From positions 806,958 to 870,957 of the forward strand of contig VWZL01003401.1 of the NCBI GenBank assembly GCA_013396915.1: a DNA stretch of 64,000 nt, read 5' to 3'. This DNA comes from Stercorarius parasiticus. Its lineage: Eukaryota > Chordata > Aves > Charadriiformes > Stercorariidae. How positions within the stretch are numbered: the first letter of the stretch is position 1; each line of letters begins with the position of its first letter. The notes beneath the pieces are model-generated. The model worked only from the letters and a program-made list of their open reading frames with translations, made no database searches and was not told the DNA's origin. The position numbers were made by a program, and so were the translations under genes. This document shows, in pieces, positions 21,701-33,700 of the stretch.

Positions 21701-24700
21701 GTCAGTGACTTTTTTTGGTATAATTACTGTCAAGAAGGAAGCTGAACAACTAGAGTACATTTCTTAGACCTAGCATAGTGGAGCATTTTCATCAAAACCC
21801 TGACGCCTTTTTGACCAAACCCACTTGACATGTTACCGGAACTGCTGCCTCCTTTTTATAAAAGAGGGTGATCTGTGAGTACATGTCCCAAAGCCATTTC
21901 ATATTCTGTTTTGTATGCCACTGTATGCTGGTGAGAGAATTGTAGGTTGTCTTTTTTTTTTGTTGTTCTCCTTTTAGCTATTGGGACGGGTATAGAGCGA
22001 AGAGGGTGGGGGTGGGGAGGATGTTTCATTTTTATCTGGAGGAGCAGTCATTCCAGTTCCTAACTTAGTAGAAAAGTGAGCTCTGTAGCAGTTAAGTGAT
22101 TGATAGCTATTGAATAGTTTTGTTTGCTGGAACTAAACTTTTGGGGGTTGCCTTTGATAGGAGAAATAACTTTGAAGATATTTGACAGTCTCTGTACGTT
22201 TCACTTACTGTTTCTTCTTGTAAATGTATTTCCACAAAACACATTTTTCAGGCGATGTTCATCTTTGGCTTCCAGGTGTCTCAGTAAGATGTTAGTATCT
22301 AACAAAGCTGGTCGTACCGTATCCAACACGATTGTTTATTTATTTCTGTTTTGTTGACCTGTCACTAAGAATTTCTTGCATCAGTTGCTTTACCTTGTTA
22401 AGTATGGGGGACAGGGGAGAGGAAGGAAGAGTTTTTGATTTCTGCTGGCGATGAACTGATCCTGTGCTGCTCTTCTTGTAGGTCACTGGAGTTATAAGCA
22501 AAGAGTACATCCCAAAAGGAACGCGCTTTGGACCCCTGGTAGGAGAGATCTATACCAGCGATACGGTTCCCAAGAATGCAAACAGAAAATACTTCTGGCG
22601 GGTAAGCAGGAAAAAACAGCACCATGTTGTTGCAGTAAGCAGATCACTAAATGAGTACAGCTGAGAAGCTGGGTCACTTCCTGCTTCAGACCTGTGCGAA
22701 TGCAGGGGGCAACTTCTGTACACTGCCAGGCACGAACAGACAGTTGGCTGAAGTAAGCCAAGTAAAAGCCTGGCTGTCTTGGATGTAGGGACTGTGTGGG
22801 TGGAGAGAGCAGGGGAGATCCAGAGCCCTTCCTGGCTCTGTCTTCCAAAACAGATCGGTGCTTGATTGTGTAAAGAAGTAGTTGTTGCTTGCTGAAGGGG
22901 CAGGTTATTTTGCATTTCTTCACCACAGAAAGTCATTCTTGTTTATGCAAATACCACGTATCCTTGATTTTTCCAGCTATGAAGAAGCTGTGAAAGTACT
23001 GCATAATCTTTTACTCTGGAATTATGATACATTTTGTGACATTTTTTCCCTGGGTTTTGGATAGAACTGCTGTAACACAGCGGTGGTGGCCTTCGGTGTA
23101 TATCATTCAAGTCGTAAGCTTTTCAGAAAGTGTTAAAAGAGCAGCCCACAGATCTTAGTGAAGCGAAAAATCCATTAATGGCAGACAAACACTAGAGGTG
23201 ATGCCTAATTTGTACTCCGTAGTATAAGCTGGAAGGGAACACCAGCCAATTTGTTTTGGCTTGGGAAGTCTGTGCTGGGGAATATGCTTCCAGTTTATCA
23301 GTTGACATAATCCTCAGTCTCCTTTAGAGACCCATTATTAATTGTTAGAGAACATTCCTTCAGCCCCATCTCGTTCCATGGATTTGTTTTGCTGCCTTCT
23401 AGCCATATAGGTTGTGTCTAAATTGGTGGATTTGGGAGTATATCCAAGCCTCTGTGCCCAGGTGCCTGCCTGCCTTAGCAATATCCCGACCTCTTATCCA
23501 GGTGAAACCCAGGGCAAGCACCAGAGTTCCCCACACCCCTTTCTTCCTACCTAATTGCATCATTTTGGTTTTCTCGGATCATCTTTGTGCAATGTAATAC
23601 AGCATTGCACAGGCAGTTACTTGTATGAGTGTTTTTACAGAGCAGACGACTGTTTTCACCTTCATAAGGCTACAAAATGTGTCTTATACTTGAGTTTTTC
23701 GGGGGCTTGCTTCTGGCATAGCAAGAGGCTTGGATGCCAGGCCAAGCCCTGCCAGTTGGTAATAAGACGGCAACCATTGGGAAGAGGGGCTGCTAACCAT
23801 CTTGCAGGACTTCATTCATATATTGCAGCGAGAAAGATGACATCATTCTCATGATGTGATTTTAAGCCTTAATGCAGAGGGATCCTCGGAAATAATATCC
23901 TAGGAGCCATCTAAGCATCGTTAAATTCCCTGTTATAATCTCTTGATTCGTTCAAGACACACTGCTGCACCGAAAATGAATTCCTTCCTCGGGGTCTGAA
24001 ACAGGCTTGCATATGCAAAGGAAATTGTGGGAGATGATAACTTCCCACATGTTATTAAAGGCATCCTGGGCTTGCTGGCAGGAGGGGGAACATCTGCTGT
24101 GCGCGCGGCAGGACGCTGCCTGCGCTTTGCCCACACGAGGGGAGCGGGGCTGCCCGGGGCCAACGTCATTTCTGGGAACCGCACCGTGACTCAGCACATC
24201 TGGTCTCGCCTTCCCCAGAATAGGTGGGAGCCCGGTGGGGTGCCTTCACCCCGCAGCCAGGAGCAGGGTGACCGGCAGCATCCGTGGCCCTGCCGTGGGA
24301 GCCGTGGAGGGCCAATTTGGGAAGCGGCGGCAGGCGTCGAGTGCCGGAGCCCCGCGTTCCTGGAAGTTTGCGAGCCGAGGTGAGCAGAGAAACCCGAAGA
24401 CTTCTCTTGATGCAGCACAACTCGCTCGGCTCCCTTCCATTTTCTCATAACAAACACACCGCAAAATCTCTCGCAAGCTGCTTTGATGAGGCCACATGTA
24501 TTTCCCCCTTCTCAGTTTACAGGAAGTTACTCTTAAAGAAAGTGATTCTGGTGTTTACGGCCCGCATTAAAGGGCCAGGCTGCCTTGCCCCTCTCCACCG
24601 GCAGCTCTCCCGGGGAGAGCAGGAGAGGTCCCAGCCGGCCGGCAGGCGCTCATGGGGCGTGCTGCCCAGCCAGGTGGGTGTGAAAGACGCTGGTGTGAAC

Positions 24701-27700
24701 ACAAAGGCAAAGGCAGGAACACACCGTAGAGTGTTTTCACCCCAAGATAAGTTTTCTCTCCCCTTTGGAGAGGCATTTCCTGCTCAGTGAGGTGCGCCGC
24801 TGGTGCAAGCTGCTCCCACTTCGAGGTCTGACTTTCGCCTGGTCATCTGTTTTGCTAAAACCAGAAAGCCCGTTTCATCCAGCGCAGAGCTAGTTCCCCC
24901 CGAAAGTAAGGGATGTGTCTTTAACAAATGTACCTCCTGGATTTTTCTTTTTTTTTTTTTTTAATAGTTTTCTTATTCCTACCACATTAAGAAACAGTAG
25001 CTTCTCTTAGTGATTGGGACTTCTTTCCCCTCAAGCCGCTGAGCAGATTTTAGATTCATGTTTTCTTTCCCCTCTGTGGACAAGCCAGAACGTGTCCCTC
25101 GATAGCAAAAGTGACTTCTCATCGGTTGGCCCCTCTCCAGGTCTTCGTTAAGTTATGGCAGGTGAAGTTCATCTTTGCCTCGCCCAGCCTTTCTACAAAA
25201 GGGCTACAGTCCAACTATGAGCAAGTGTTGCTTTAGGACTCTGGGGGGGTGGAGGATGTTTGCTTAGTTTAAACCTTTGGGTGGAGGTGGTAGGAAACTG
25301 CAAGTACAGAGGCCATAGAAAAAGGCGAGAAAGACTCTGACGTAGCACAGCCAGTCAGTCTTATACACAGGTGACTCAAAGCATTAATGCAAGCATGCAT
25401 TCAGACCTGCAGTCATTAGCATTACCCACTTGTTGATCATAGCACCAGGAAAAGGACTCTAAGGTAGACTGCTCATGCAGGGAGAGTACTCTGCATTACA
25501 GATTTTGTATCTGATTTGTCCATACTAACAGAGCCACAGAGGCTAAGCAGAAATGGAAAGGTGACTATGGATTTGCCTTTGAATAAGCATCTCTTCTCTT
25601 AACACAGAGGACATCATAGTTGGAAAGAGGGGGACTCAGCTTGAATTCTTATTTCAGTAATATCTTTTTGGTTACAAAAAAAACCACCTTATCATTTTTC
25701 CTCTCTGGACTCTGTGCGCATGTGTTGCGTATTATGTGTATATATATTCATAGGCACTTCCTCTCTATTCCAGATCTATTCAAGTGGTGAGCTTCACCAT
25801 TTCATTGACGGATTTAATGAGGACAAGAGCAATTGGATGCGTTATGTAAACCCTGGCTACTCCGTTCAGGAACAGAACTTGGCTGCTTGTCAGAATGGAA
25901 TGAACATCTACTTCTACACCATCAAGCCCATCCCTGCCAACCAAGAGCTGCTTGTGTGGTATTGCCGAGACTTTGCAGAGAGGCTGCACTATCCCTCCTC
26001 CAGAGAGCTGACAATGATGAACCTCAGTAAGTGGATTACAGTATAAAGAAAGAATGCTAGTAATGTCTCTTCTGCCTATATGATCTAATAATAAGTTGTA
26101 TAATTACACAGCTGCATCATCTGTTGTGTCACAGTAGGTAGCTCGGAGTGGAAAAGGGGAATTAAAAAAACCCAACACAACAGAATGAGTTCCCTGTGCC
26201 TGTTCAAATGTAAACAGATTATAAAAAATCTGAACAGTTACTGATTTACAATCGGAGTCTTATCTGATGAAATTCTGGACAAACAACCTGAATGTATCCT
26301 CTGCCTTCAGAACCATGGATGTTGGTTCACTCTCAGACTTTCCAAGTCCATATCTCTTAGTGCATTGCGCAAAAGCCTGCTTTGATAGCATATACTAAAG
26401 GCTGTCAAGTCATGCTCCCAAAGGGCTGCCCTCACTCTACAAGGAAGCGGCCATATGCCATGACTCTGTCTAGGTGTCTGGCAAAATATGTGTTGACTGC
26501 ATAATGCTCTTCGAGCCTTGCATCTACGCTTACTTGTCTTACAGGAGCAAACCTCCTGTGGTCTTCTCATCTAGTTACTTGTTTTTTAAGCTCAGTGTAT
26601 TTTGTCACTGTTTCTTGGCTGTATATCGCAGCTTTCGTTTTCTGTTCAAAAATAATAGCACTGGTGGCAGGGGGAAGAGGTATTTCCAGGAGTTCATCTC
26701 TTCTGTTCCTCTGTGGTTTCTGACCATTTCCACCCGTAGCACTTTACTCATAGCATAATCACTGCCTAGCGCCTCATCCAGAGCCCCTTGAAGAGAGGGA
26801 GAGATTCTTGATGACTTCTCATTCGACTCTTAGGCTGCCTCCCCTCCTGCTAGCTGCTCTGAGATAGAGCAGAACATTCTTTTGTCTTTCTGCCAGCACC
26901 TACACTGAAATTTGAAGGAAAAACTGCAAATAGTTTTTGGTTTTTTTATAAAAAGGACTATTTGCTGTTATTTGGCAAGAAATAATGGGTTATAAAATAT
27001 CAGTATTACTTTGGGGATCATTTGAGCTAAAATGTAACCCCGCATCATGAAAATGATGTCATGCATTCAGATTAATCAAAAGTACATCAGTCCTCCATGG
27101 ATGTTTCACCAGTTTTTGGTATTTCCCTACAAAGTATAGAAGAAAATTTGCTTTCTCTTAATGGCAGAGGGAAGAGAGGGAGGGCATGTCCTATGCTGCT
27201 ATATTCCCTATTCAAAAAATATCTTACTGATTCTGTCATCTTTGCACATATGTCATTTCACCACTCGCTGTGCACTTTTATTTCCTGATATGATGAACTG
27301 CTGGCTACAGGTGGGAAAAGACAATAATGTTAAGGGTTCCTGTGGGTCAGCAGTTTGCAAAGATCCAGCCAAGACACATCTGGCCACTAGCTAGGAGGAT
27401 ACACAAACACATCCTCAGTTTCCTGCATCTGCTGTCATCTTAGGTTGCGTTGCAGAAGCAGCGAGGAATGTATTTGTAAAGTGTCAACTAATTACTTGGT
27501 TACTCTTACTAAAGTCAAAACTAGGGGTGTCTGGACATGTGCAGAATAATTCACTTTAGTAAAAGTAGGCTCAATAAGTGGATTTAAAGAGACGGGATCT
27601 TAAGCAAAAATTGTGTAGTTCAGCCTTAACATTCGAAAAAGCAGTCTTTACAGATGCTGAGATCAAAATACCCCTTCTTCTTTTTAAAGATAATTCTATT

Positions 27701-30700
27701 TAAACCATTTAGAAATTTTATGTTAGCCCCTGCACCTAAAGAAAAGAACAGTCAAAAATGAAAAACAGTTCTCACTTTTTTTTATCTTTTTCCCTCGTCT
27801 TTGTGACAAACATGTTCATGCCTAAGGTCTGCAGTTGGGACAGAAACCCTACAGGTACCATAAGGATTGGGGTTTTCTAAAGTTTCTGTGCCCTTTTTTG
27901 AAAAGTACAGAAAAAAATCGAAAGGTCTCCCAAAGGTGCTTATTTGCTGAAGGCTCTGTAGCAACAGTGGAGCAGGGATGGTTTTTGCAGTGTTAGTACT
28001 GGAACCAGATGAGTTGAAAGTAAATGTCAGCACCATTCAGTTTTCTTCTTCCTTCCAGGCCAATTCTACTTAAATCTAAAATTAGCCAGCATCCCGCTGC
28101 CTCTCCAGCCTCTCTCGCTAGCACAAGTCTGGCCAAGGTTCCCTCATGCTGTGTTCATCTACGAATAAAGTGCAGAAGGCTTGCCCCAGATAGGTAGCGT
28201 CCTGTGCCTGCTACAGGCCTGGGGCTTTGCCCCATAAAAACATCTTAACACAGTCTTGCTTGGGGTGACCCCCCACATTAGTCACCTGCTAGAAAGTCAG
28301 GAAGGTCTCTCCAGCCAAACTGATCGCTAATAATTCAGTGTTTAAAGTGGCACGGCTTCCCTCGGAGGAGCAAGTGAGCATCGTCACCTCTCCCAGCTGC
28401 TGGTTTTGGCACTCTCTGAGGAAGAGGGAGGCAAAGTCAGGGTCCAGGTCCCACCACAGACTAAAGTCAGGGCTCCCTTCCACCGGGACACGTGCCGGCA
28501 CAAGCATGGGGCAGCAGCACTACCAGCCCATGGCCGTGGTGTGTTGTGCCCAGCTCCCTCCCTCTGCCGCGTCTTGGGTGTGCAGAGCATGCTGGTGCCC
28601 GCGGAAGGCTTTGGAATAGCTGTGTCTTGGCTGGTTGCCTGGCCCAGCACAGGAGAGGCCACCTGGGACACACACCTACGGACAGCTTCCAGTGTGGCCT
28701 CAGTCTTGCCAACTTAAAATATAGGCAGCTGCTTTAGGTGCCTCAGGGGTTTGGGGATCACGGTCTTGAAGTTCAGCACCTCAGTTCCTTTTTAAGCACC
28801 TGAGCAGGATAGGCCTCTGGGGAAAAATGCATCAGAGAATTTCTCTGGCTTTATTTCCTGTAATTAGTGGCCTCAAAAATGACAGAACCACCACTTTAGA
28901 GCATAAATATTTTTACACATCCATATATAACATCTACTTGCCTCTGTAACAGCAAACTTTCAAATTAAAGGTAACTTCTGTAGCGTTAGTTCATTTGTGG
29001 CGTAGAAGGAAAGCATCTAGATTAAAGGCAGCAATTAGGCACGTACTTAGTTATGGGTTTAACCCTGTCCTCTGTGTTTTTTTGAATTGGGGCCTTTGAC
29101 CCAGTCCTTCAGACGCTGAAGCACACACCTACCTTCACAGCCACGATTAGCTCTGAGTGGAGCTACGTAACTTCAAGTGGATGTTGAAGTGCCTGCAAAG
29201 GAGTTGCACAATAGTGGTGGCGTCAAGACTCCGCATTATCCCAGCAGTGGAAACTCAGTCTCATTTCAAATGATTCCCTTCTCCTTCCTGCCTGTTCTGA
29301 GGCTACTGGTGTTGTTTTCTATCAAGATTTGAGATACGTCACCTTCAGATGGTGCCATTGTCCAGTTAATGGTTTTAAGTGCGATGGCACAAGATTTCTG
29401 TGTTCTGCGGGCCAAAAAATCAGTTTTCGGTAATTTGTTAAATGTGCTTAACCTCATTCAGCTGTGCCCTCAGATTGTCTCTTAGTCTGTCATATTTCAT
29501 TTTTGAACTGGCAAACAAACGGAGGAAACTTACTTTGAGGGTCTCACATAGTTCAGCATTTAATTCCTGCCTCATTATAGGAGGATTATTTTGGGATGGA
29601 GGGTGGAGAGTGTGGTAGTTGTTGTTTTCTTTTTAAAAAAAAATTAAAAAACCCCCGAACAATTGCATTGAGTCAGGACATGACTATTTGATAATAATGT
29701 TCATGTATTGCAATCATGTGATGCAACTTCCTGCTGCTCCTGTCTGTGTTTGTCTCCTCAGTCAAGTACAGGCAGGTGACATCTTTTGGTCAAGCTTCAG
29801 AAAAAAAGTTTGAGTTGGGGGGAAGACAATTTGCATATTTACAAAACATTTGGCAATCTTTTTGTTTCATTAACAGGTTTAATGAGGTGTTATTGAAAAT
29901 CTTTTGTATTCTATGAAGATTAACTTTTTAATGCTGTTTCTTCAATGCAATTTATTCTTTCCTTCTTCCTGCTGGCCCTGACACGCTGGCCATTAGCTAA
30001 GCCCTGCCACTCGCTTTCCCTTTTGTTTATGGACAGTTTCACTTTCTGGTTTTGAAGCTTTTCTGTTTGGGTTGAGAGGAAACATCTGCACTTGCTTAAA
30101 AAAAAAATGCCTCCTGGAATATTCAGAAGGGCTCAGGAAAATGATTTTGAAATTATATGAAAGGTTGTCTTCACAAAACCAGAATTTAGGAACTAAAGTC
30201 GACTTTATATTGAGGATTATTTGAAGGCTCCCCTAAAGACCTTCTCTGAGCAGAATGTTTTCAAAGGCATGTCACCCTGCCTTGGACACATTTAGAAAAC
30301 AGATGATCAAATTATATACTTATAAATGTTGGTCGCCGTTCTCATTTTGAGTGGAAACACTCTTTGTTTTGCCCGCTTCACTACTTCGAGGTTCTCTTTC
30401 TACTAGCAAAAGAGGTGCTTAATTTAGATCGAAAATGTGAATCGGCATAATTAAGCTCCACCGCTCGAGGTGTTCAGTACTGTCTCACTCCTGAAATTAC
30501 TATTGAAATTACTGCCTGCCTACAACCGTTTTTCAAGTTTTTAGAAAAAACAGATCATTGTTTTTATGAAGTCTCTCTCAGGCTACAGCGTGGAGCCCGA
30601 GAAATGAGAGCAAAGCCTATGGCTATGCAGCAGTCTGTAGCTGGAACACCCACATTGGAGTGACTTCAGGCAGCTCCTCCGCTCAAGTTTTATTAATACT

Positions 30701-33700
30701 TAAAAATAACAGGAGTTTTGTCCCTTTTCCTCTTGCACGCACTCACTAATCTGAGATCTGGGCAAATAATCTATTGACCTCGGTGAGAAGTGGATCAAGC
30801 TCCTAAAGAGGCATGTCTGGGTTTTTTTTCTTTCTTTTCCCCCCGCTCCACTTGGATCAGTAACTTAGAAATGCAGCTGCACTGTTCTTGTTTTGTCATG
30901 AACCTTTTTTCTCCGTGTCTCCATGACCACAGAAACTAGACAGATCTTGGAAGAGTGTGTGCCTATATTTAGTGTATATACATGTATATGGGGGTGGGAG
31001 GGAGAAATACATTTGAAGAGCGAGAGGGAGACATTGTGATCGTTAAGAACTTAAATCTAAAATCACAAGTTAAAAAAGAAAACAACATAAGAAATATCTC
31101 TCTTTATTTTGAAGTATGGCTCCTTTAAGACCAACAAGAAAGGTTGTAAAGCTCTCAATTAGTTTCAGCCCTGGTTTAAATCCATGTTCAGTATAAAACA
31201 TAAGAACCTCTCCTTGGCCCCTTCTCTTATTTTACACGGTGCTGACACACTTGTTTATGTTTTGATCTGTCTGGTGTTCCCAGTTGTTCCTTGTGCTCAG
31301 GTAATAGGGGAAAAAGCCAAGAGGGGATTTATGGACCAAAGATAGCTTGCAAACTAAAGAATGCTGAGACGGTTAGACTTGAAAAATAATCTTTAAATAT
31401 TGCGACTTCTCTCTACACGTGGAAATTAGTAGGAGGGGAAGCTTTACTGGGAACTTTAAAGGGAAGGAAAGAACAATTATCTTTAGTCTGTCAAGTGAGA
31501 ACATGGGCCTGTTGCACAACGAAAAGTTACATTCTCGGCGTAAGCTTCCTTTCTGTCACTCGCGGACTTGCTCCGGCGCATAAGGCACGTACATCCCCAC
31601 CCTGATGTTTAACCTTGTGACAGCAGGAGCCGTTGCTCCAGCTGAAGCGGCCCCGGTTTCTCTATAACTTTTCCAGCAGTGCCAGCACTTCTCCTTCGTC
31701 TTTCCCTCCCCCCAGATTTTTTTTTCTTTAAAGGAGAAAAGCGTCAATTTGAACTTCCTGCTTGACAGACCCCACTGAGAAACTGATACAGGGCTGATAA
31801 GGTGGTATTTATTTATTTTTTTCTGCTGTAAGGCTTCACAAGTTCTGCTTCCCTCCCCCACCACCCAGCTTTCAATACTTCCCGGTCTCGATACTTCCCG
31901 ATGCTGATAGCGTCACCGGGAATGTCTGTTCTGAGATGCTGCTGTGGTTACAGGCAGCTGATAAGAAGATGTAGATAATATTGTCCATGGTGCCATTGTG
32001 GAGCTTCTTGAACCTAGTAGGACCTCTATGTTATACCCAAAAATCTGGGTGGACATTTAGAAAATTAGTCAGTAGTCCACAAGTATAGACAAAATGACAA
32101 AAGAAAGCAGATGATTTTTAATGCCAGGCAACACAACACCCTATTAATTTATTTTTGTCACAGCTCTGCATTAAGCTTTAACATCGAGAGAAGTAATTGG
32201 GAAGCTGTGTGTATTGTGCTTGCTGTACAGCATGCCCTATGTTTTATCATAAATATTTAAATTGAACATAACTGTGTTCAATTGCATTTCATTGCAACTT
32301 TAAAATACACAAACTTCCCAAATATCTCAAACTAAATTTGCTTGCTACTAGTCTAATGCCATTTGAAAAAGGATGCTACTGTAAAATTGGGTTTCTGTGA
32401 GTAGGAGCATGCTTTGAAAACAGCTGTTTTCTTGGATACATTTAGTAAATGGCTGTTCCGTTGCCTTATAGGGTAATGTTGCCAAATGATAGATTCCGTC
32501 AGAGTAGTGAATAGTGAAGCAAAGAATCCAAGTTGAAAGCAGCGTGGTCATTGCCTGTTCCCGTCTTCTTCACTGGGTTCAGCTGGTCCTCCAAAAATCA
32601 GAAATAAGTGTTTCTCAGCCCAGTTAGTGAAATAAGAACAGTCAGTCACAAAAGCAGAAACTCGTCTGAAGGGCTGCGATACTTTCGAGTGCCATACCTA
32701 TCAGCGTTGACTTGTACCTCCTGATGGAAAACCTTGCACATAACTAACCGCGAACATGAAACCTTCTTGTTGTTTTTCCTCTATAATAAAATATCTTACA
32801 AGTCATCATTTCAAGATTATATAACTATTAACTCTGGGAGATTAGATAAAAGCAGGCTTCTTTTTCTATTGAAGACATCTTTCAGTGTACTGTTTATATT
32901 ATATTATATTATGTCAAGATAAACAAGGTAGAGTCCTTGAATACAGTTAAACAGTGTATGCGCTGAACTGATTCAAATGGTTGCTAGCTTCTATTCCCTT
33001 CTAAACGCATATTTCTTTTGCCTGTTTTTTTTAAAGTACATTTCAACTTAAGCTGGAGCCAACCAGTCTTGCTTTCTTTTGCTTTGCTTCAGCATTTTTT
33101 TTATAAAGTACAGCTGTAAGCAGAGGAGTTTTGCATAGACTGAATGCCACAGAAATCTGCAGTAAATAGTCTGCTTTGTTGTAGATGTTCCTAAGCAGTA
33201 TATTTAATGAGTAATGATCTGTTTACTGATGGAGAATACCTTCTCTTTGAAGAAGGCTTTCATCCTAGCCAGCCATGGGTTTTTTTGGTACTGTAAGTAA
33301 TTGAACTGGCTGGTGAAGTGACTGCTGCGGTTTGGCAAAAGACGATTTGTCATGCCTTGTTATTTTACTGAGGAACATTGCTGGGAGCTTGCGTTCTGCA
33401 AAGTCCTTCTGTTAAACCTGTATTGTGAACAAATGCTTGTTACCGCATTTATTAGAAATGCTGCTTAAGTAGACATTCAACAGCAAAGCTAGTCACATTT
33501 AAGGGGGAAGAAAGGTGAAATCAGTTTGTGAAGTGGAGACTAGCACTCTGCAGATGAATCATCATCAAGATCTGTATGTACTGGCTGGTATCCCTTAAAT
33601 TAACAATGCCTCTTACTAACACTTAATATCAGCAGGCATCTCTTCACACAGAAATTAGGTTTTTTGGGAGTTAAACGATTGCTCATCTCCGAGAGTGGAC

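Larger units (their letters stand above)
15768..22481 (+). other. PRDM1: Intron 2 of PRDM1
   Basis: This 6.7 kb intron has GTAAGC at its 5' end and CTTCTTGTAG at its 3' end. It contains a (CA)n run near 15.86 kb, a palindromic MARE at 17988, a 30-base tandem duplication at 18034 and a second CpG island at about 19.2-19.6 kb followed by a consensus donor. The remainder shows no exon I can support. Confidence 0.9.

Noticed and set aside
24284..24790. 168-codon plus-strand open frame in intron 3
   Set aside because: It has no AUG at its start, lies within an intron and resembles no protein. Its in-phase relation to exon 4 is noted under the PRDM1-beta finding.
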